From Anadara kagoshimensis (Eukaryota > Mollusca > Bivalvia > Arcoida > Arcidae): a stretch of DNA of 64,000 nucleotides. The DNA lies in contig CM037874.1 in NCBI GenBank assembly GCA_021292105.1, positions 41,587,309-41,651,308 of the forward strand, given 5' to 3'. The notes beneath the pieces were generated by a model, which was not told where the DNA came from, did not search any database, and saw nothing but the letters and a program-made list of their open reading frames with translations. Positions 23,801 to 39,500 of the stretch are shown one piece after another. Position 1 is the stretch's first letter. Each line of letters begins with the position of its first letter. The position numbers and the translations under genes were made by a program.

Positions 23801-26800
23801 ATATCAAACATTCTAATACTACTATTAAAATTTGAGTTTTCAAGGCCAAATAAATATGACCCACTGTACTGATTTTTTTATCTTTTAAGAATAATTATTT
23901 CTGCATGAAACAACTAACAATTGTAAGCACTTGATTGATTCCAGCTACAAAGAAAATCAGTAGCAAAAAAATCAATAATCCATGTTACATCCTATCTACT
24001 CTCAGATGAAATTGTACAAATAAATATTTTAATCTCTTCTGTTAGTTCAGAGAAATTAATTTCAACGATTTGACTTTCTGATAGAAATGACAGGTCTATT
24101 ACTAAATTAATGCCAAAAGAAGTTCACTTCTATTGGGAATTATGACAAGTGCTGTCATTATAGTGTGCAATAATGTATTTGATTATGCCAGTCAAGATAC
24201 TTTCACTTCTACTAACTCAATATTGAGGTGGTCTGTCATGGTATGGTAGAGATAAACAGGGTACCTGGAGAAAACCATTTACCTTTGGCAAGCTTGGTAA
24301 TAATCTTTGTCATCTTCTCTCTGCCAGTGTGAAATTCAAACCTAGAGTGGAGAGGCCATTTGATTCATAAGTTGGCAATTTAAACCACTCTGTCACCAAG
24401 GTCCCCAGTCATTAAAACTGCATAGTTCATCTAAAAATCAGGCACATCATAAAACTACAAACTTTGACATTTTTTGTCAACTGCAGTTTTTACCAAGCAA
24501 CGGAATAACAATGATTGTTATTGTGTGTTGTTAAAGGGAAGTAACTCTTAAGTAAAACAAAACTTATACGACACATTCATTGTGAAATAAGTCTAAAATT
24601 GAGTACCTACCCCAGCTTGTAAACTCCCATTTCATTTCAACATAGAAATCAGGAGACTGAAAATAAGTGAAAGAGAAAATAAAGATAACAAGTTATAACT
24701 GAAACAGGATACTAAGTACCATTTCAAAAGTGTCCCGCAAACAAACCCCAGCCGGGAAAATCCAGGTTTTCCCATCAATGTGCATGATCAAAATACATAT
24801 AGCCAATGGCACATTTTTACTCCACTTAAAGGTTTTTCCTGTGATGTTTTATAGGGATTATTTAAATACTTTATGAGAAAAACAGTGGACAATGTGTTGG
24901 CTGGAAGTAATGTAGTTAAGTATTTCTTTTTGGGGACATACTGTAAATACAATGTAAACCTATTACCTATATCAATATTTTGGACTGTAAAGGCATTTTA
25001 CATATTCAGGTCATACATTTTGTTTTTTGTTAAATTTAGATTTAGTTAATATTGCCCTTGAATTTGGTTAAACATTTAATGCTTTAGGAATATTGCTTTC
25101 AAAACTGTGAAATCAATGTCACATGAAATAGGCAAGATGTCAAGAATAGGTACAGATCAAGGTATAGCGTCAATATTTATAAATGTGATGTAATACTCTT
25201 ATTGAAAGAAAAGTTGGTTAAAAAGAAATTAAGTTGCAAGATCAAATACATGTAGAATCTGTCAGAAGGCATGGAATTCTAAATGAATTATGCTCTTGTT
25301 TTAGATACAGGCTCCTGTTTCACAAACATTCCTTATTTAAGATTTTCCTTACTTAAATTCGACAAATTTAAAGTCCTAATAATTTTGTAAATTTCTAGGT
25401 CAGTAGGATATCCCATGATTTTTAAAAGGTGTCATTTTGAAGACCACTTTAAGCTTATAACATTTGTATTTAGGTGTAAATTTTGTAGTTCCAAAAAATT
25501 GTCAAAAATTGATCAATTTAAGTTAAATATCTTAGTTAAGGAATGATTGTGATTGTGAAACTGGAGCCAGGCCAACTAATCTAATTTTAACCATAACATC
25601 AGGACTATTACAATGTAAAATTTATTACTTTGACAGTCTTCTTATGCCATGGTGCATCATAAGACCAGTCAGTCTGGCCAGATTATTTAGAAAATAACCA
25701 TTTTGCTTTAAAGAGTTCTGACAATAAAATAAAGATTTTACTATCCTGATTTAATGAGATTTCCAGAGTTAATAGTAAGACTTACATCTTTAAGTTTCTG
25801 TAGTAACTCGGGAACTCCTACAGTCCGCTTGCTATATCTCTGATAGTCTCTGTGTTTCAGGACTAGCTGTACAAGTTCTGGATCCCCTGTACTCACTGCT
25901 ACATGGAGAACTAAAACAGAGAAGTGGAATGGAGTGAGGTAATGTGGTGATACAACCTAGATAAAATTCTTTCACTAATATATTAATGTAGTCAGTTCTG
26001 ATATTTTGAATGAAACTGGGATCCCTGGAGAAAACTGAAATGACAAAGTTTCTCACATTAAGGTCTAGATTCAAACTTAGGCAGCGTGATATGTTTGTTA
26101 TACAGTCAAACCTGTCTATAGAGACCAACCAAGGGAACCAATAAAAGTGGTCTTTATGAACAGTTGGCCACATATACAGGTGTAAATAACACAAATAATT
26201 AGCGATTGGGATTATTAGAATCTGTCACCTGTTTGTGACCGATACCGGTTGATCTCAGTCGAGGGTGATGTGATGTAACATATATCCCAATCGAGGCTTT
26301 GCCAAGATTGGGATATGTTACATCACAGCACCCGAGACTGAGATCAATCGGTATCGGTCACAAACAAGTGATAGATTCTATTTCTCGTACCATTTAAGTG
26401 TTTATAACTGCGTATACAAAACAAAACACGTACCCTCATGGGCCTCTAGCATTCCTTTGGGCAGCTATGCATTGTACAAATCCGCCCTTTGAAAATAATC
26501 CCATCGACAACTCTTCAAAATTTTAAAATATCAACGATTTGTATTCAATGCAAATATAAAAAACTTTGACAATGAAATATTTTGAATAAAAAGTAAAATA
26601 AAACACATATGTGAAAAATAAATAAAGAAACGCTTTGTTTTGATGACGTCAAGCGCAATGATCGGATACGTCATCCTGATTGTTCAATATTGTCGCGTGA
26701 GGCAGTACCAGACAAACTGGACAAGACAGAAAAATCTAGCACTGGTGTGCGCGTGAGATTTTTCTGTCCGAGGTACGAGAAATAATTTTACTGGTCTTTT

Positions 26801-29800
26801 AAAGAAGGTGACCCTTATATAGAGGTGACCTCTAAGGCAGGTTTGACTATACACTGTACATGTATTTCAGATCAAGGTCCATAAAGTAGAAAAGTATCTA
26901 GACATAACCACATTAAACTCTTAAGTTATTTACTGTGAGTGTAGCACTGTTAGGAACCTGTGAAAAGTTTTAATCAGTCAAAACTGAACTATTTTTAGAG
27001 ACATGATATAATGTGGTTTGTAAATTTAGCCTGTGTAAATGGAAACATTGTCTAATCATAATGCAATCTTTGCTTCTGAAGGTGTTCAATTTAGGCAGCT
27101 ACGGCTGTACTTAAATTACTAGATTTAGTGATTGATATGCTGCAACACATAACTAAAGTACACTGACAGTTTAGATGACAATTGCTGAAAAGATATATAT
27201 TTAACAGATAGGACTGGTTTACGGTACTTAACGTCAATACTGGTTATTGTTTTTTTTTCTTTACTAATAATTTTTGAAAAAAATTGAAATGGTTTACATA
27301 ATTTGAAAGAATGTACAAAACTTAAATACCCAGATTAATTCAGGATTTCCCATTGCCTGCAACATGCATGGCATGCTAAATATCTCAATCAATAAAGTGT
27401 CTATATGCAATTCAAGTTCATACAAGTACTTTTACAATAAAGACAGAAGGAGATTTTAAAATTATCAAAAGACACTTGGACTGGAAATCAGATTTTTTAT
27501 ACAAATGACAATAGATTTTTTCAAGTTTATATAATCATGAAGCATAAGAAATGTTCATTTAACAGTCAGGGGTCATGGTGGTTGAGCGGTTAAGAGGTTA
27601 AGCCTTCAAACCCAGGGCCTCTCACTTAAAGTAAACCAACTTTGTGGATATTAACTTTCGCAATTCTCTTTGCCAAAACTGTTTTGTGACTATTAACTTT
27701 AGTGATACTGACTATAGCTGAATATTTGGTATAAATAATATCTTTTCAAAAAAAAAATTTGTGTTGATTAACTTTTGCAATTATTTTGTCCTAGCAAAAC
27801 ACATGAAAGTTAACTGCACATAAATAAAAGTTGATTTACAGTATGTGGCTGCGACACCTCAAGTGAGAAAAGGTTATTCCTTTCCAAAGCTCATTACTGG
27901 TTGACTCGGTACCAGTATTATTAATGAAGTACCCTGTATTGTTTACAATGTGACATTGAACTGTAAAGGTCGGTGTAAGTACAAAGCAGATCAGAAACAC
28001 TTGCACAAACCTCACCCACCACATGGATTTATTTGATTAAGTCTTGAGATAAAAAACAAGCATAATAATCCATGTCCAAATCACAATCCCAAAGCAAAGC
28101 AAAAACTTTGAAACTGACAAAATTAGGTTAAACAAGATATATAAACGAGACAAAATAAATACCAAATTTATATATTTGATCACAACACATTTTTTTTTTA
28201 AATCAGAAACCCTCAACTCCTGGATCACTCAAAGTTAAAATTAAATATTAAATTTGAATTATCAATACTTGAATGTAAATGCAGATTAAAACCAAAAACG
28301 AACATACTAATCCATGCCGGAATCACATTCCAGAAGCAAAGTAACTTTGTAACTGACAAGTAAGGCTAGAATTAATTCCATGTCACATACCTGACCAGTA
28401 CCCCCGGTCTTCAGTGGTAGCGTTACCTCCATATCGAAGTAAAACCTTTGTGCTTTCAAAATGTCCAAGAGCTACAGCTAAATGCAATGGAGTTCTCCCC
28501 CTTGGATCCACCAATTCTTTATTATGCTGAAAAGTAAAATAATGTATACTGTACTACAGAGCTCCAGATAAGCTGCGTATCTGCATATTTTACGCATAGA
28601 TTTGATTTAAATACGCCAAATATTTCAATAAGAGGCGTACTACTTACGCATGGTTATGGACACTTACGCATAATCAGTTAAACCCCCGCGTATCGATGTC
28701 AACAACTTGAAAATGAAAACGAAAGTAGAAACTCCCAGTCTACAGCCAAGTCATGTAGATGCTTGATAATAACAATTACATGACCTGGATTCGAAATCGC
28801 TTTTGTGACAATGATGAACCTCGTGGTATCACACGTACGTCAGTGTCAGCCAATCAAAGTTCTTCTTCTAATGACAGATGCCGCGGAATATGGCCAAGTC
28901 AAAACAAACAAGTTTGCTTGCTTTTTGACGACAAAATCGTCAGGTCCCGAATTATTTGTCAAACAAATTGTTGAAAGTTTAATTACTTGTTCTATCAACG
29001 AGTCTAAGAAAAACATGATGGACAGAATGTGAAAAAAGAAACAATATTACAGTGGCAGGCACAATACCCTTGGTTGGTTGTCGAATCGTTAGGAAGCGAA
29101 ACATGCCTCAAATGTGAAATTTAATCAAAATTTGTCGGTAAAGGTGGTTTTACTCCTCTTGGATAAATTTGATGAGTACTTTTACTCATCACTAAATTGC
29201 TTTTACTCATAAAATTAAAATTTGATGAATGAATACCCATGACACTTAAAAATTATCTGGAGCTCTGACTGTACTAGTTATAACAATAAATTTTAATGGA
29301 AATGTTTTAAAACATAAGTATTGTATATACAACATTTATTCAGTCATTTATTTTTGTGGAGGAATTTTACCCACAAGACAATATCTTCAATTATCCCACC
29401 TCAGATAAAAATCCTTTATTCCCATTGGTCAATTAGTAACCTAATATGGGGTTATATTAGGTCACTAGTGATTATTTCCCTTGTCCCCAAAAAATATTCG
29501 GTCAGTAGCAATAACGTCCGCTGTTACAGACTATATCAACAGTCTGCACCCATAGCATGATAATGGCGTCATCATAGTAGTTTGCTGTTTCTGCAGATGT
29601 ACTACTGTAATGTTTTGGCATCTTGAAGATATTTAGTGGGATTAATTCTTTACATCATGATTTAGTGACCTAACACGGAAATATATCGAGTCATTAAAAT
29701 TCATATTTAGCTCCGATATAGCAATGCCCAATATACATTTTAATGACTCCATATATTTCTGTATTAGGTAAAAAAATCACTGTGTAACTAATAATATTGA

Positions 29801-32800
29801 GATAGTAAAAACCTGTATACAATGACCAACCATGGGACCTCAATTATATGGACTTTATAGACAGGTGGTCAATATATGCATGTAGCAGTTCCTTGGTTGA
29901 AATATTATGAAGCAAAGAGACATTAAAGTGATCTTAATGGACAGGTGGTCTTTATAATTAGTAGAGGTTCTTTATGTTGAAATGTATAAATCAAAGGGAT
30001 CTTAAAACACTAATCTTAAGATGTCAGATGTCTTTATAGAAGATTTTTTTTTTTTGGACCAGAGGTAGAATTTAATTTTTCTTCCCACTGGCAAACGTTT
30101 GGCAGTACAAAATTTTTCTACTGGCATTCTTAGTTTTCAACTGGCAATTTTATTTTTTTTTCACACTAAAAATGTTTTCTCGTTAGTTGGGAAAGTTTTC
30201 ACGGAAAAAAGGCACTCTCTTTCTTTTGCATGTAAGTAGATTTTCAACTTGCACTTTGTTAAAACCACTGGCATTTTGCCAGTATGCCAGGGCCAAATTT
30301 GAATCCTGGGAACATTACGAAGCAATCATTAAGAATCATAAAACAGTCAGTTTTGATCTTCTAAAATATTTCATGTTAAGAAATTTTAACAATTCCAACT
30401 GAAGAGAAAAGTGTGCCAAGGGAAATAAAAAATTTTCGCTGAGAAGATATATTCACGGTACAAGAGGCAACGTGAAAATGATGAATATTTTTTCCTCACA
30501 AATATTTCTTCTTATACAGTATTTTAATGAACAGGTGGCCTTTATATAGAGGCTGTCACTATAGCAAGTTTTACTGTAATAAGGAGTTGAGTAATGGGGT
30601 TTAACATCCCAGTCAAGAATATTTCACTATATCGAGACATCCCCAGTTGTAGGCAAAGGTGCAGAAATTTTGCCTGTGCGTTGCGCTGATGGCATTATCC
30701 AGCAGGGTTCTTTATCGTGCCAAGCCGACCGTGACATGGGACCTCGTTTATTTTAAGTCCCCATCCAAAAGACCATGACTTTCATTTCGTAATGTCGAGT
30801 TTTGGCGAAAGAACACAGTCACTACCCACTTTCGAGTCTTGGATCAGACCTGACTGGGGATCGAACCCAGGACCTCCCACTTACTGAGCGAGCACTCTAC
30901 CAACTGAGCTACCGCAGTGGTTACTGTAATAAGGGTTCTGATAAATACATTTATTTTCTGTAAAACACTGTTATAAGGCATTACTTAGTTTCACTCCACT
31001 CTTCAAAACTGAAATTACATAATGCAATTCTTTTCTATTTAAAACTAAAAGTACACCAGCATATAGTGACCAATTATTCCAAAAGAAAATACCAATACTG
31101 TTTTTAAACAGTAATTATAGAGTTTGATTTAATTTAGACATCACAAAACCTCATTAACTGTGAATCTTGAAGCCCATCATGTCCATTAGCACATCTTCAA
31201 ACTAATTAGCAGTATTTACACAGAACACAATAACTCAAAAGCGTGAATTTACCATTTATTTTATTGTGTGAATTATCTGCATTATCAACTGGGTTAATCA
31301 CTTTAATGATTAGCGTAGCTCTCGGCTACTTGTCAAAACGTGACGTAAAATTATTGGTAATTCAAACATTACGAGCAGACGAATGCGTAACATGCAATGC
31401 ACATGTCTGAAGAGGACTAATTATCGACTTTTATGCTCATGAATTTACAAGAATTACCTGTATTCACTTTAACGATAAATGACTGTACTACAAGTGGAAT
31501 ATTGTAAATAATACCATTTCTTGATTGATATAGACATTATATATGAATACAACACAGAATTATGTAACTGTTCAGTGATGCATGTTAAGGGGAATTTTTT
31601 TTTAAAAAATTAATAGAAAAAAAAATATACTAGTAAATACAATGAGAGTTGTCTCTAAAGAGTCTTATTTTTTGTATTCATACAGTGAAGCAACATGCTT
31701 AAAATAACAAGGGGACCATGGGCCTTAATGCTCACCTGGCATATCAAATCGCCTGTATTAACTTGCAATAGATGACTGAACTACAAGTGGGAATATTGTA
31801 GGTAATATCATTTCTAGACATATACTGGACATTATACATGGATAAAGCACAGAATTATGTAACTATTCAGTGATGCACGCATATGAGAGAACTTACGGTA
31901 AATAAAATGAATTCAAAAACCATACAAAAAGAATACAGGTTGACTCTAAAGAGCTAATTTTTTGTATTTGTATTCATACAACAGTCAAGCTACACACTAA
32001 ATTTACCTAACTAGAACTGTTCTTGACCTTTGACTTACAGATAAATATGCCACACACAATAGGTATATATTTGTTTTTTTTTCTCTCTCTCTCTCTCTCT
32101 ATCCCCCCCCCCCCCCCCACACACACATACTTAGATTGTGGTGTAGGGGTGAGTATAATAAAAATGGGCTAAATGTTATATTGAAATATACCTGTAGTCT
32201 GAAAACCAATAGACAGACAGATATACACATTCATATGCTGATCACTATGACCCCCCCCCCTGACTCTAGACCACCATAACACTTCAGCCAAAAATTTTGT
32301 ATAAAATACAGGAAATAAATCTGTATTTTGTACAGGCAAATTAAAACCTGACAGGAATGTATGACAAGGAAACTGAAACTTGAAAGTCAAAAGCCAGATG
32401 CAAGTCCTGTTTATTGTTAGACCCAATAAATTAAGTTCAGTTTAGACAGATTTGCAGTTTACTTAGGGGTACAGCTTCCACAGACTCCACTTCCACTGTA
32501 TATATACGTAAATTCATACTGAATGATCATCATTATTTTCCACACAAAATTATTGACATAAAATAAGTTACCGGTACTTAAGTTTTCACCATTGTAGTCG
32601 ATTCCTGGAGGGTGGAAAAAGGTGTAGAAACTCAAATGCCCAGAGAAAAATGTGGTCCTTCAGCATGTCAACTGACTAAAGCTTACCACACAAGGATATA
32701 CTTGAGTGGGGTTTTCAACCTACTGTTGGAGCTACTATGCATTATGCAAAATTTTCATAGAAAATTCAATAAGTTTGAATAATTTTTGACATTGTTCCTT

Positions 32801-33497
32801 TATAGAGCGTATTTCTAACTTTAAGTCACTATGCACATTTTTACATGTTGAAAACTTTGATGTTAAGTCTAAAATCCACATCCTTGGTGACAATGATTAC
32901 CGGTATGTCATACATGCAACAAGATTTGTGATTTACATGTTTTTCAACATGTAAATTTTTCTTTACACATTGTTTTACTCTGTGCATTCTTATGGATTTA
33001 CACTTTTATTTACCATTTATGATAAGGCTCAAGTACCGGTAAGTGAATTTCTGTGGTGTCCCAATTTTCTTTGTTGTATGTGGATATCCTGATCCACAAA
33101 TTCTCATGTCAACAAAATTGTATACAGTATAGCCTCGATTCATCACCACCATTTATTCAGTCAAATTTTGGCGTTATAAAGGGGTTTGGCGATAAACTGA
33201 GGGAGACTCATATAGAAAAACATAAACAAAATGGATTTTGGGACTTCAAAATAGTGTGGCGATAAGTGAGGTGGCAAAGTTATTGAGGGGCATTATAATG
33301 CTGTTTTACTGTATATTACAAAACTACCAAAAACAGAAACTACAAACCAAAAATTAACATCCTCACAAAATGGTATTGATTTTTAAAATAAATGATTTCA
33401 GGGTATCAAAATTTATTCAAGTTTATTAGATTTTCCATGAACATTTTGCATAATTCAGAGAGAGAGAGAGAGAGAGAGAGAGGAGAAGAGAGAGAGA

Positions 33498-33550
<53 letters not shown>

Positions 33551-36500
33551 AAGAAGAAAAATTCTTGTAATGTGTCTATCTACTATATTGGTACTTTATT
33601 ACAAAACTAGGGAAAAGTACCATAATATGATCTGGCAACATCATAGTGATACAGCTAAATCATGAAAAGCCAATGATACAAGGATTTAGAAGAGCTTTAA
33701 AATTCCTATCATTATTGATTCCGAGATACTTAAAATCTCATATCGCCCCATAAACATTAAGTCCTTGATAATCTAATACATTTACATATTCATACAACTT
33801 GTCCTGATATTGAACTCGGGATAATTAATCGACAACCGTAATAAAATAATACATGTATACGCTCTTCAATAAATATAGACATTTCCTCCAGTTGTAAACT
33901 TACATAATGCTAATATTACAATAAATTCCTGGTACTTGACAACTATTACTCTGATTGAATAAATCCTTTTAAAGTATCTCTTTGTCAGTAAACATACATC
34001 AAATAGAAAAATCTATCAGTCTTAGAGGCTACCTGATGAAGAAGAACAGGGATATTTTCTATTCCATTATTATTATTTTTTAAAATCCAGGGGAATGCTA
34101 TTGATTTTTTTTAATTTTTTTTTTTTTTTTGAAGATTGGTTATTTGAACCCATGTTTAAAGAGAATCTGTTCCTAAACACCACTCTTCTACTGGTTCCAT
34201 TGCTGGTCTTTATAGACAAGTTTGACTCTTTTATAATATCATAAAACCTGATGATAAAGGAATAATAAAATGAACCCCTGCCTTGTAGTGGAGACTTAGA
34301 TATCTCAATCTGAGGGATGAGATTCTTTATTTTCCAGGCAGAGGCTTGTCCTAAAGTAAAGACTCGCATCCCTCAGATTAAGATTTCTTAGTCTCCACTA
34401 CAAAGCAGTTTATTTTTCCTTTATCATCAGGTTTTGATTCTTTTTCTCCCATATCCAATACTAGTATATTCTTGTTTTATACAGATTTTTTGGAAAAAAA
34501 CACCCTAAAACTTCGTAAAAAGTACAATGTTTGCATTTGTAACTGATGGCATCATAATCTAAATTGTTGACATCACAATCAAAGTAATATTGTGACATCA
34601 TAGTGCATGTAGCATGTCTTACCCTAAGGTAAGACAGATAAATCTTACCCTGTTAAATTGTAAGATTTTTTTGTCTGATGTGGGAAAAACATGTATCTTT
34701 GTATGAGTAGATCATATACTATAAAACCAATAAGACCTGTCTAAAAGAAAATATCTAGTGGAATCTGTCAAGTAGTGGTGTGTGGTATTACCGGTATACC
34801 GGTTTACCGTGGTACTGACCAGGTACCGGTAATACCACGGTAAAGTCTTTTAATACTGGTATTTTAACAAACAATATTATGTTGGTAATTGTTGAAATAA
34901 CAGTTTGAATTTTGATGTGTTTATTTGAATTTTGTTAAAATCTTTGTTTGACAATAATCTTATGAGATTTAGATTTCAAGTTTTAAATCAACTTGGTTGA
35001 AATACAGACAATTCTGTGAATTTTATTGTGTGTTAGCTTCCTTGATATTCTCAAAATATCCAATGCCAGAATTCCTTAGCTGTTATTTTAGATAGGAATA
35101 GATATATTACATGTATTTCCAATCTTAATGGATGTGTGGTATACCGTGGTAATTTTTTTCTGCGGTATCCCATCTCTACTGTCTAGTATTATATGTTTAG
35201 AAGAACATGTCTAGTTCCGGGTAGATGTCTATATTGGGTATATTTGAAAGTACAGCGAAAATAATACCCTCACGAAATATCAAACTCTCTACAGTAAAGC
35301 TTAGTAAGCATGTATTGAGTAAACATATACATATTAATATTATTGATTCATATTTTATTACTATAGGCAAACAATGTTGACCTGTCTGCTTGACATTAGA
35401 TTAGAAATATTCATATAAGCGGTTCCACCCAATGCATACCGGTAGATAGTGTAAGAACATGCAGGTTATACAAACAATGCATGTCTCCCATGATGTAGGC
35501 AAAATAAACACCTGTGAATCCCTATACATCAATGCACTGGTTCGTGATAAATATTTTAATTAAAGGTCAAGCTGACAGGTCAATGTTATTTGCCTATACC
35601 GATATCTCTATCTGAAAGCATTATTCAAATTAATATGACTTATATAAGCAAATATCCCAGGTGGCATAATAGCATATACATGTACTTTTATGATAAAGTT
35701 TTCAGGTTAATAATATTACTTTGATAAAGCAGGTGTTAGTATATAATATAGTAATAACTTTGTCTAGTTGAAAAATTTGAAATTTTGAAATTTTACAGTT
35801 ATTTGTACAAGCTAGAGTTCAAACACTTAACCTTCCTCTTCATAAAGTAAGGCGGCCTCGGTGACCAAGTGGTCTAAAGCGTGTGCTTACTGATCAAAGT
35901 GCTCCTTTACTGCCTAGGTTCCAATCCCACTCAGGACAGATTCTAGTGTGAGAAAGTTTGTCAATTCACTTGCTGAAGGTCGTTGGTTTTTTTTTGGGCA
36001 CTCCACTTTTCTCTACCATCCTTGAACTAACCACCTCGATAGCAGTTAAAAAAATACCCTAACTTGAAATAAAACTCTATTACTCTTCCCCACTCCTTCA
36101 TAAAGTAGCAAAGTAACAGTTAACAAATCAGAGCCACAAACTGCTTAGGTTCGCCATTATGACGACTCAGTTGAAAGAGTGCTTCCTTCATAGGTAGGAA
36201 CTCAGAGCTGAGTCTCAAGAAGACAAGAAAATAGATAGTGACTGTTCTTTCACCAAGCATTTGAAGTTTTTAAATAAAAGGATGAGACCTTAAAATTATT
36301 AAACCTGTCACAGTAGCCATGGCACGGTAAAGAACTCTCAGTGCCCAATACATACGGCAAAGGTCAAGTTTCCTGCCACTTCACCTATAGCTAGTTACAT
36401 CCCAATACTGTAAACAGAATTTTATTCGTGTGCGAATAACTTTTGCGTGTTTCACGAGGAGAAAATAATCGTGAAAGTTAATTGTCACGAATTTGTTTAT

Positions 36501-39500
36501 GAAAATGGTTTTATTTATACCAAATATTCAGCTAAAGACCATATCGTGAACGTTGATAGTCGCGAAATGGTTTTGGTAAAAGAATCGCAAAAGTTAATAT
36601 CCACGAATAAAAGGTGGTTTACAGTATAGATGACATATTCTTGACTGGACATTAGGTCCAATTCCCACTTAGGACAGACCAAAGTGCAAGAATGTTAAAC
36701 AGCTTTTTTTGGACCTTCCGGTCTTCTCCAGAACAGACTTCCTAATTTAAAGTCAAACAACCTGGACTGAACTTAAAATACATTCCACCTATCTAATCCT
36801 GACACTGCTTAAAAACAATTTTAAGTTTCCATTCTTGGTGGTCAAAATTGCCCATTAAACACTTCCACTCCGTAAAAACAAATTTATGTTTTCATTCCAA
36901 GTAGCCAAAAAATGGCCAAATTCACCATTCACTGGCATTGGTTAGTAATGTCCGAGATTTAAAAAAAAAAAAAGTAACCTAATTCAGCAATTTTGTGAAA
37001 AATTGCCTTAAAAAGCACTATATTTTCACATATTTGGGAAATTTGGCTGCTACCCGTTATAACTTTTGGAAACCTAGACAAATTACAGGGTACATGTATT
37101 AAACATGAATTATAACCCTGACCTTAAAACATCATGACAGCCATTCACAACATAAAAACTTGTTTAAAACACAAATGATTATAGATTTATCAACATACAA
37201 TGGCAACAGTCTTCATTTTTCAAATGTTTTAAGCTATTTGTGCAGCTGTGGGTCTTTTGCACAGGTTTTAACTTTTAATCTAGAAAAAAAGGAAACAACG
37301 ACCTCCATTGTTTAAATAAAAATTGACTCATCATGTCAGCTGTTCCATAATGATAGCAGAAATATTAGGAAAAAACAAATAAAATCTCATTTTACCTGTA
37401 TTGTTGATAAGTATAAGATTTGTCTTTGTATCCAAAATTACCCTGGATATATTTGGCACCCAATAGTATCATTTTTTTTCAATTCCAATTTTGCTTACAC
37501 ATGTGCAGGTGTAGCTAGCTAAACAGGAGGTGCTTACTGGAGCACACGGTCTCACTTTCATGGTGGAAGTTCACATGTTTAACATAATTTGTCAACTTAA
37601 AAGTTTTTGCTAAATGTATTAGTATGTTTGTTTATGATTCTCAATACATGTACAGAAAAGATGTCTATTTTAATTATTTTTATTAAATTTATATATAAAC
37701 ATTTAATTTCGAGTGTATTTATTTTCGCAGTATAGGAAATTTAGACATATTTGTGTGGTTAAATTTTCGTGTTTTTAAAAAATGCATTGTAACACAAAAA
37801 GCATAATATAATTTTTGCTTGGTATTTATTTTCGCGCAAAACAAACAACCGTGAAATAAGCGAAAATAAGTACACTCTGAAAATAACTATGTTTACAGTA
37901 CAGTAAAACCTCGTTGTAATGTACATCGATAACTTTGCCACCTTGCTTATTGTCATAGTTTTTTGAAGTCCCAAAATCCATTTTGTTTATGTTTTTCTTT
38001 ATCCGCCTCCCCCAATTTATTGCCAAACCCCTTTATAATGCCAAAATTTGACTGAACAAATGGTAGCAATGAATTGAGGTTTTACTGTGCTTCTTTGGAC
38101 CAGAAATTAACAATACAAAAATGTTAACTTTATGCAATGCCCTAGGCTAGTAGTAGTGTCCATTTCTCCATTTTGGGTTCAACAATAAACAACTAACATT
38201 TATGCAAATTGAATCTACATAATTTCCATAACTTAAAGATACTGTGTCTGTTTCGTATGTCTTTGCAAGAGGAAGTCTTTCGTTGAATTTGAACATTATA
38301 CCAATAGCATAGGGGCCAGAAATCAATTATAACAAGGTTGATAATTGAGTTTGTCGATTTCATAATGAAATTAACAACACAAGGAGATGTTTGCCTACAT
38401 GTGCAGCTATCAACAGTTCATCTAATCAATCAAAAAGTTTTAACACTGGATGTTGTCAGCATTATTCATACATGTCATTTTATAATTATTTTTTCACAAA
38501 TTTGGTAAAATATGTTACGGTTACGGTACTTATGAAAAAAAATCTAAGAAACTAGTAGCCAATGGTGATTTTGACTACAAAGAATGGAAACATTTGGAAT
38601 TTGGGTATATGGCATATATTCTTTTGCATTCTGTGCAGTCAAACTAAATATGATCCTTGAAAGACATTTTGTATCATGGGGACCATATATCTGGAATATT
38701 TAGTCTACTTTTAGTAAACAACCATAACTTTGAAATCAAACCCAAAACTTCCTGTAAATAACCAGAAATTCTAGTTAGACAGAATTTTATATTTCTATAA
38801 GCATTTTCTATCAGATCAAATATTTATTACATTTGTATTTATTTTCTCCCCTTAGTAGTTAGTACCCCTAATCACTTAATCAAACCATAATATCATGTTG
38901 TGATTGACTGATTAAATGGAGATTTATGTCCAAGTCAAGAATATTTCCCTTTCGTCAAGACATCACCAGCTATAGGTTAAGTGACAGAAATTGTAATCTT
39001 CACAGTCCACTTAGGGCAATGTGCAGGGAGGGTTCTTTAATTAATGTACTTGCCTGCCATGGTGACAAAGGCATAGATTTTTAAGCTCTCTTCCAATGGA
39101 CACTGTGACTTTCATTTCTAAGCACTGAGTGCTTAACAAAAGAATTGTCTCTACCTATTTTCAAGTTTTGGTCTTACCTTAGCTGGAATTTGACCCCACA
39201 ACCTCCCACATACAAAGGGAGCACTGTACCATCTGAGCTACCAAAGTGGTTGCCATGCAGTGTGTGACAGTGTTGCAACATTTCACACCAAGTCATAGCA
39301 ATGATTGACATTTGGTGACATACATATAGTCCAGCAACCAGAACCTCTATACATTTTGTCTTTATTTCTTAGGTCCCACGGGTGGTCTTTATAGGGGTTT
39401 TACTGTACGAGGAATTAAATTTTTAAAGAAAATCTCATACATACATGATTATGAAGATATATGCACAAAAAATGTACAGAATTTTTTTCAGGGTATGGGG

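Larger units (their letters stand above)
25911..28390 (-). other. ANKRD13: ANKRD13 intron 2
   Basis: Contains a minus-oriented SINE fragment (26010-26095), an AACCTGTCTATA-type element at about 26100-26185 interrupted by the foldback and nested inverted repeats at 26202-26785, and a MITE at 27627-27842. A tRNA-like head (GGTTGAGCGGTTAAG) lies at 27575-27620. The rest is unremarkable. Confidence 0.7.

Noticed and set aside
36447..36629. 60-codon frame [13 protein letters not shown]
   Set aside because: Lies wholly inside a MITE with inverted ends.
37381..37480. Candidate first exon (minus) ending in AG/GTAAAA
   Set aside because: Considered as ANKRD13 exon 1 before the true one was found at 48876; the translation has no family similarity.
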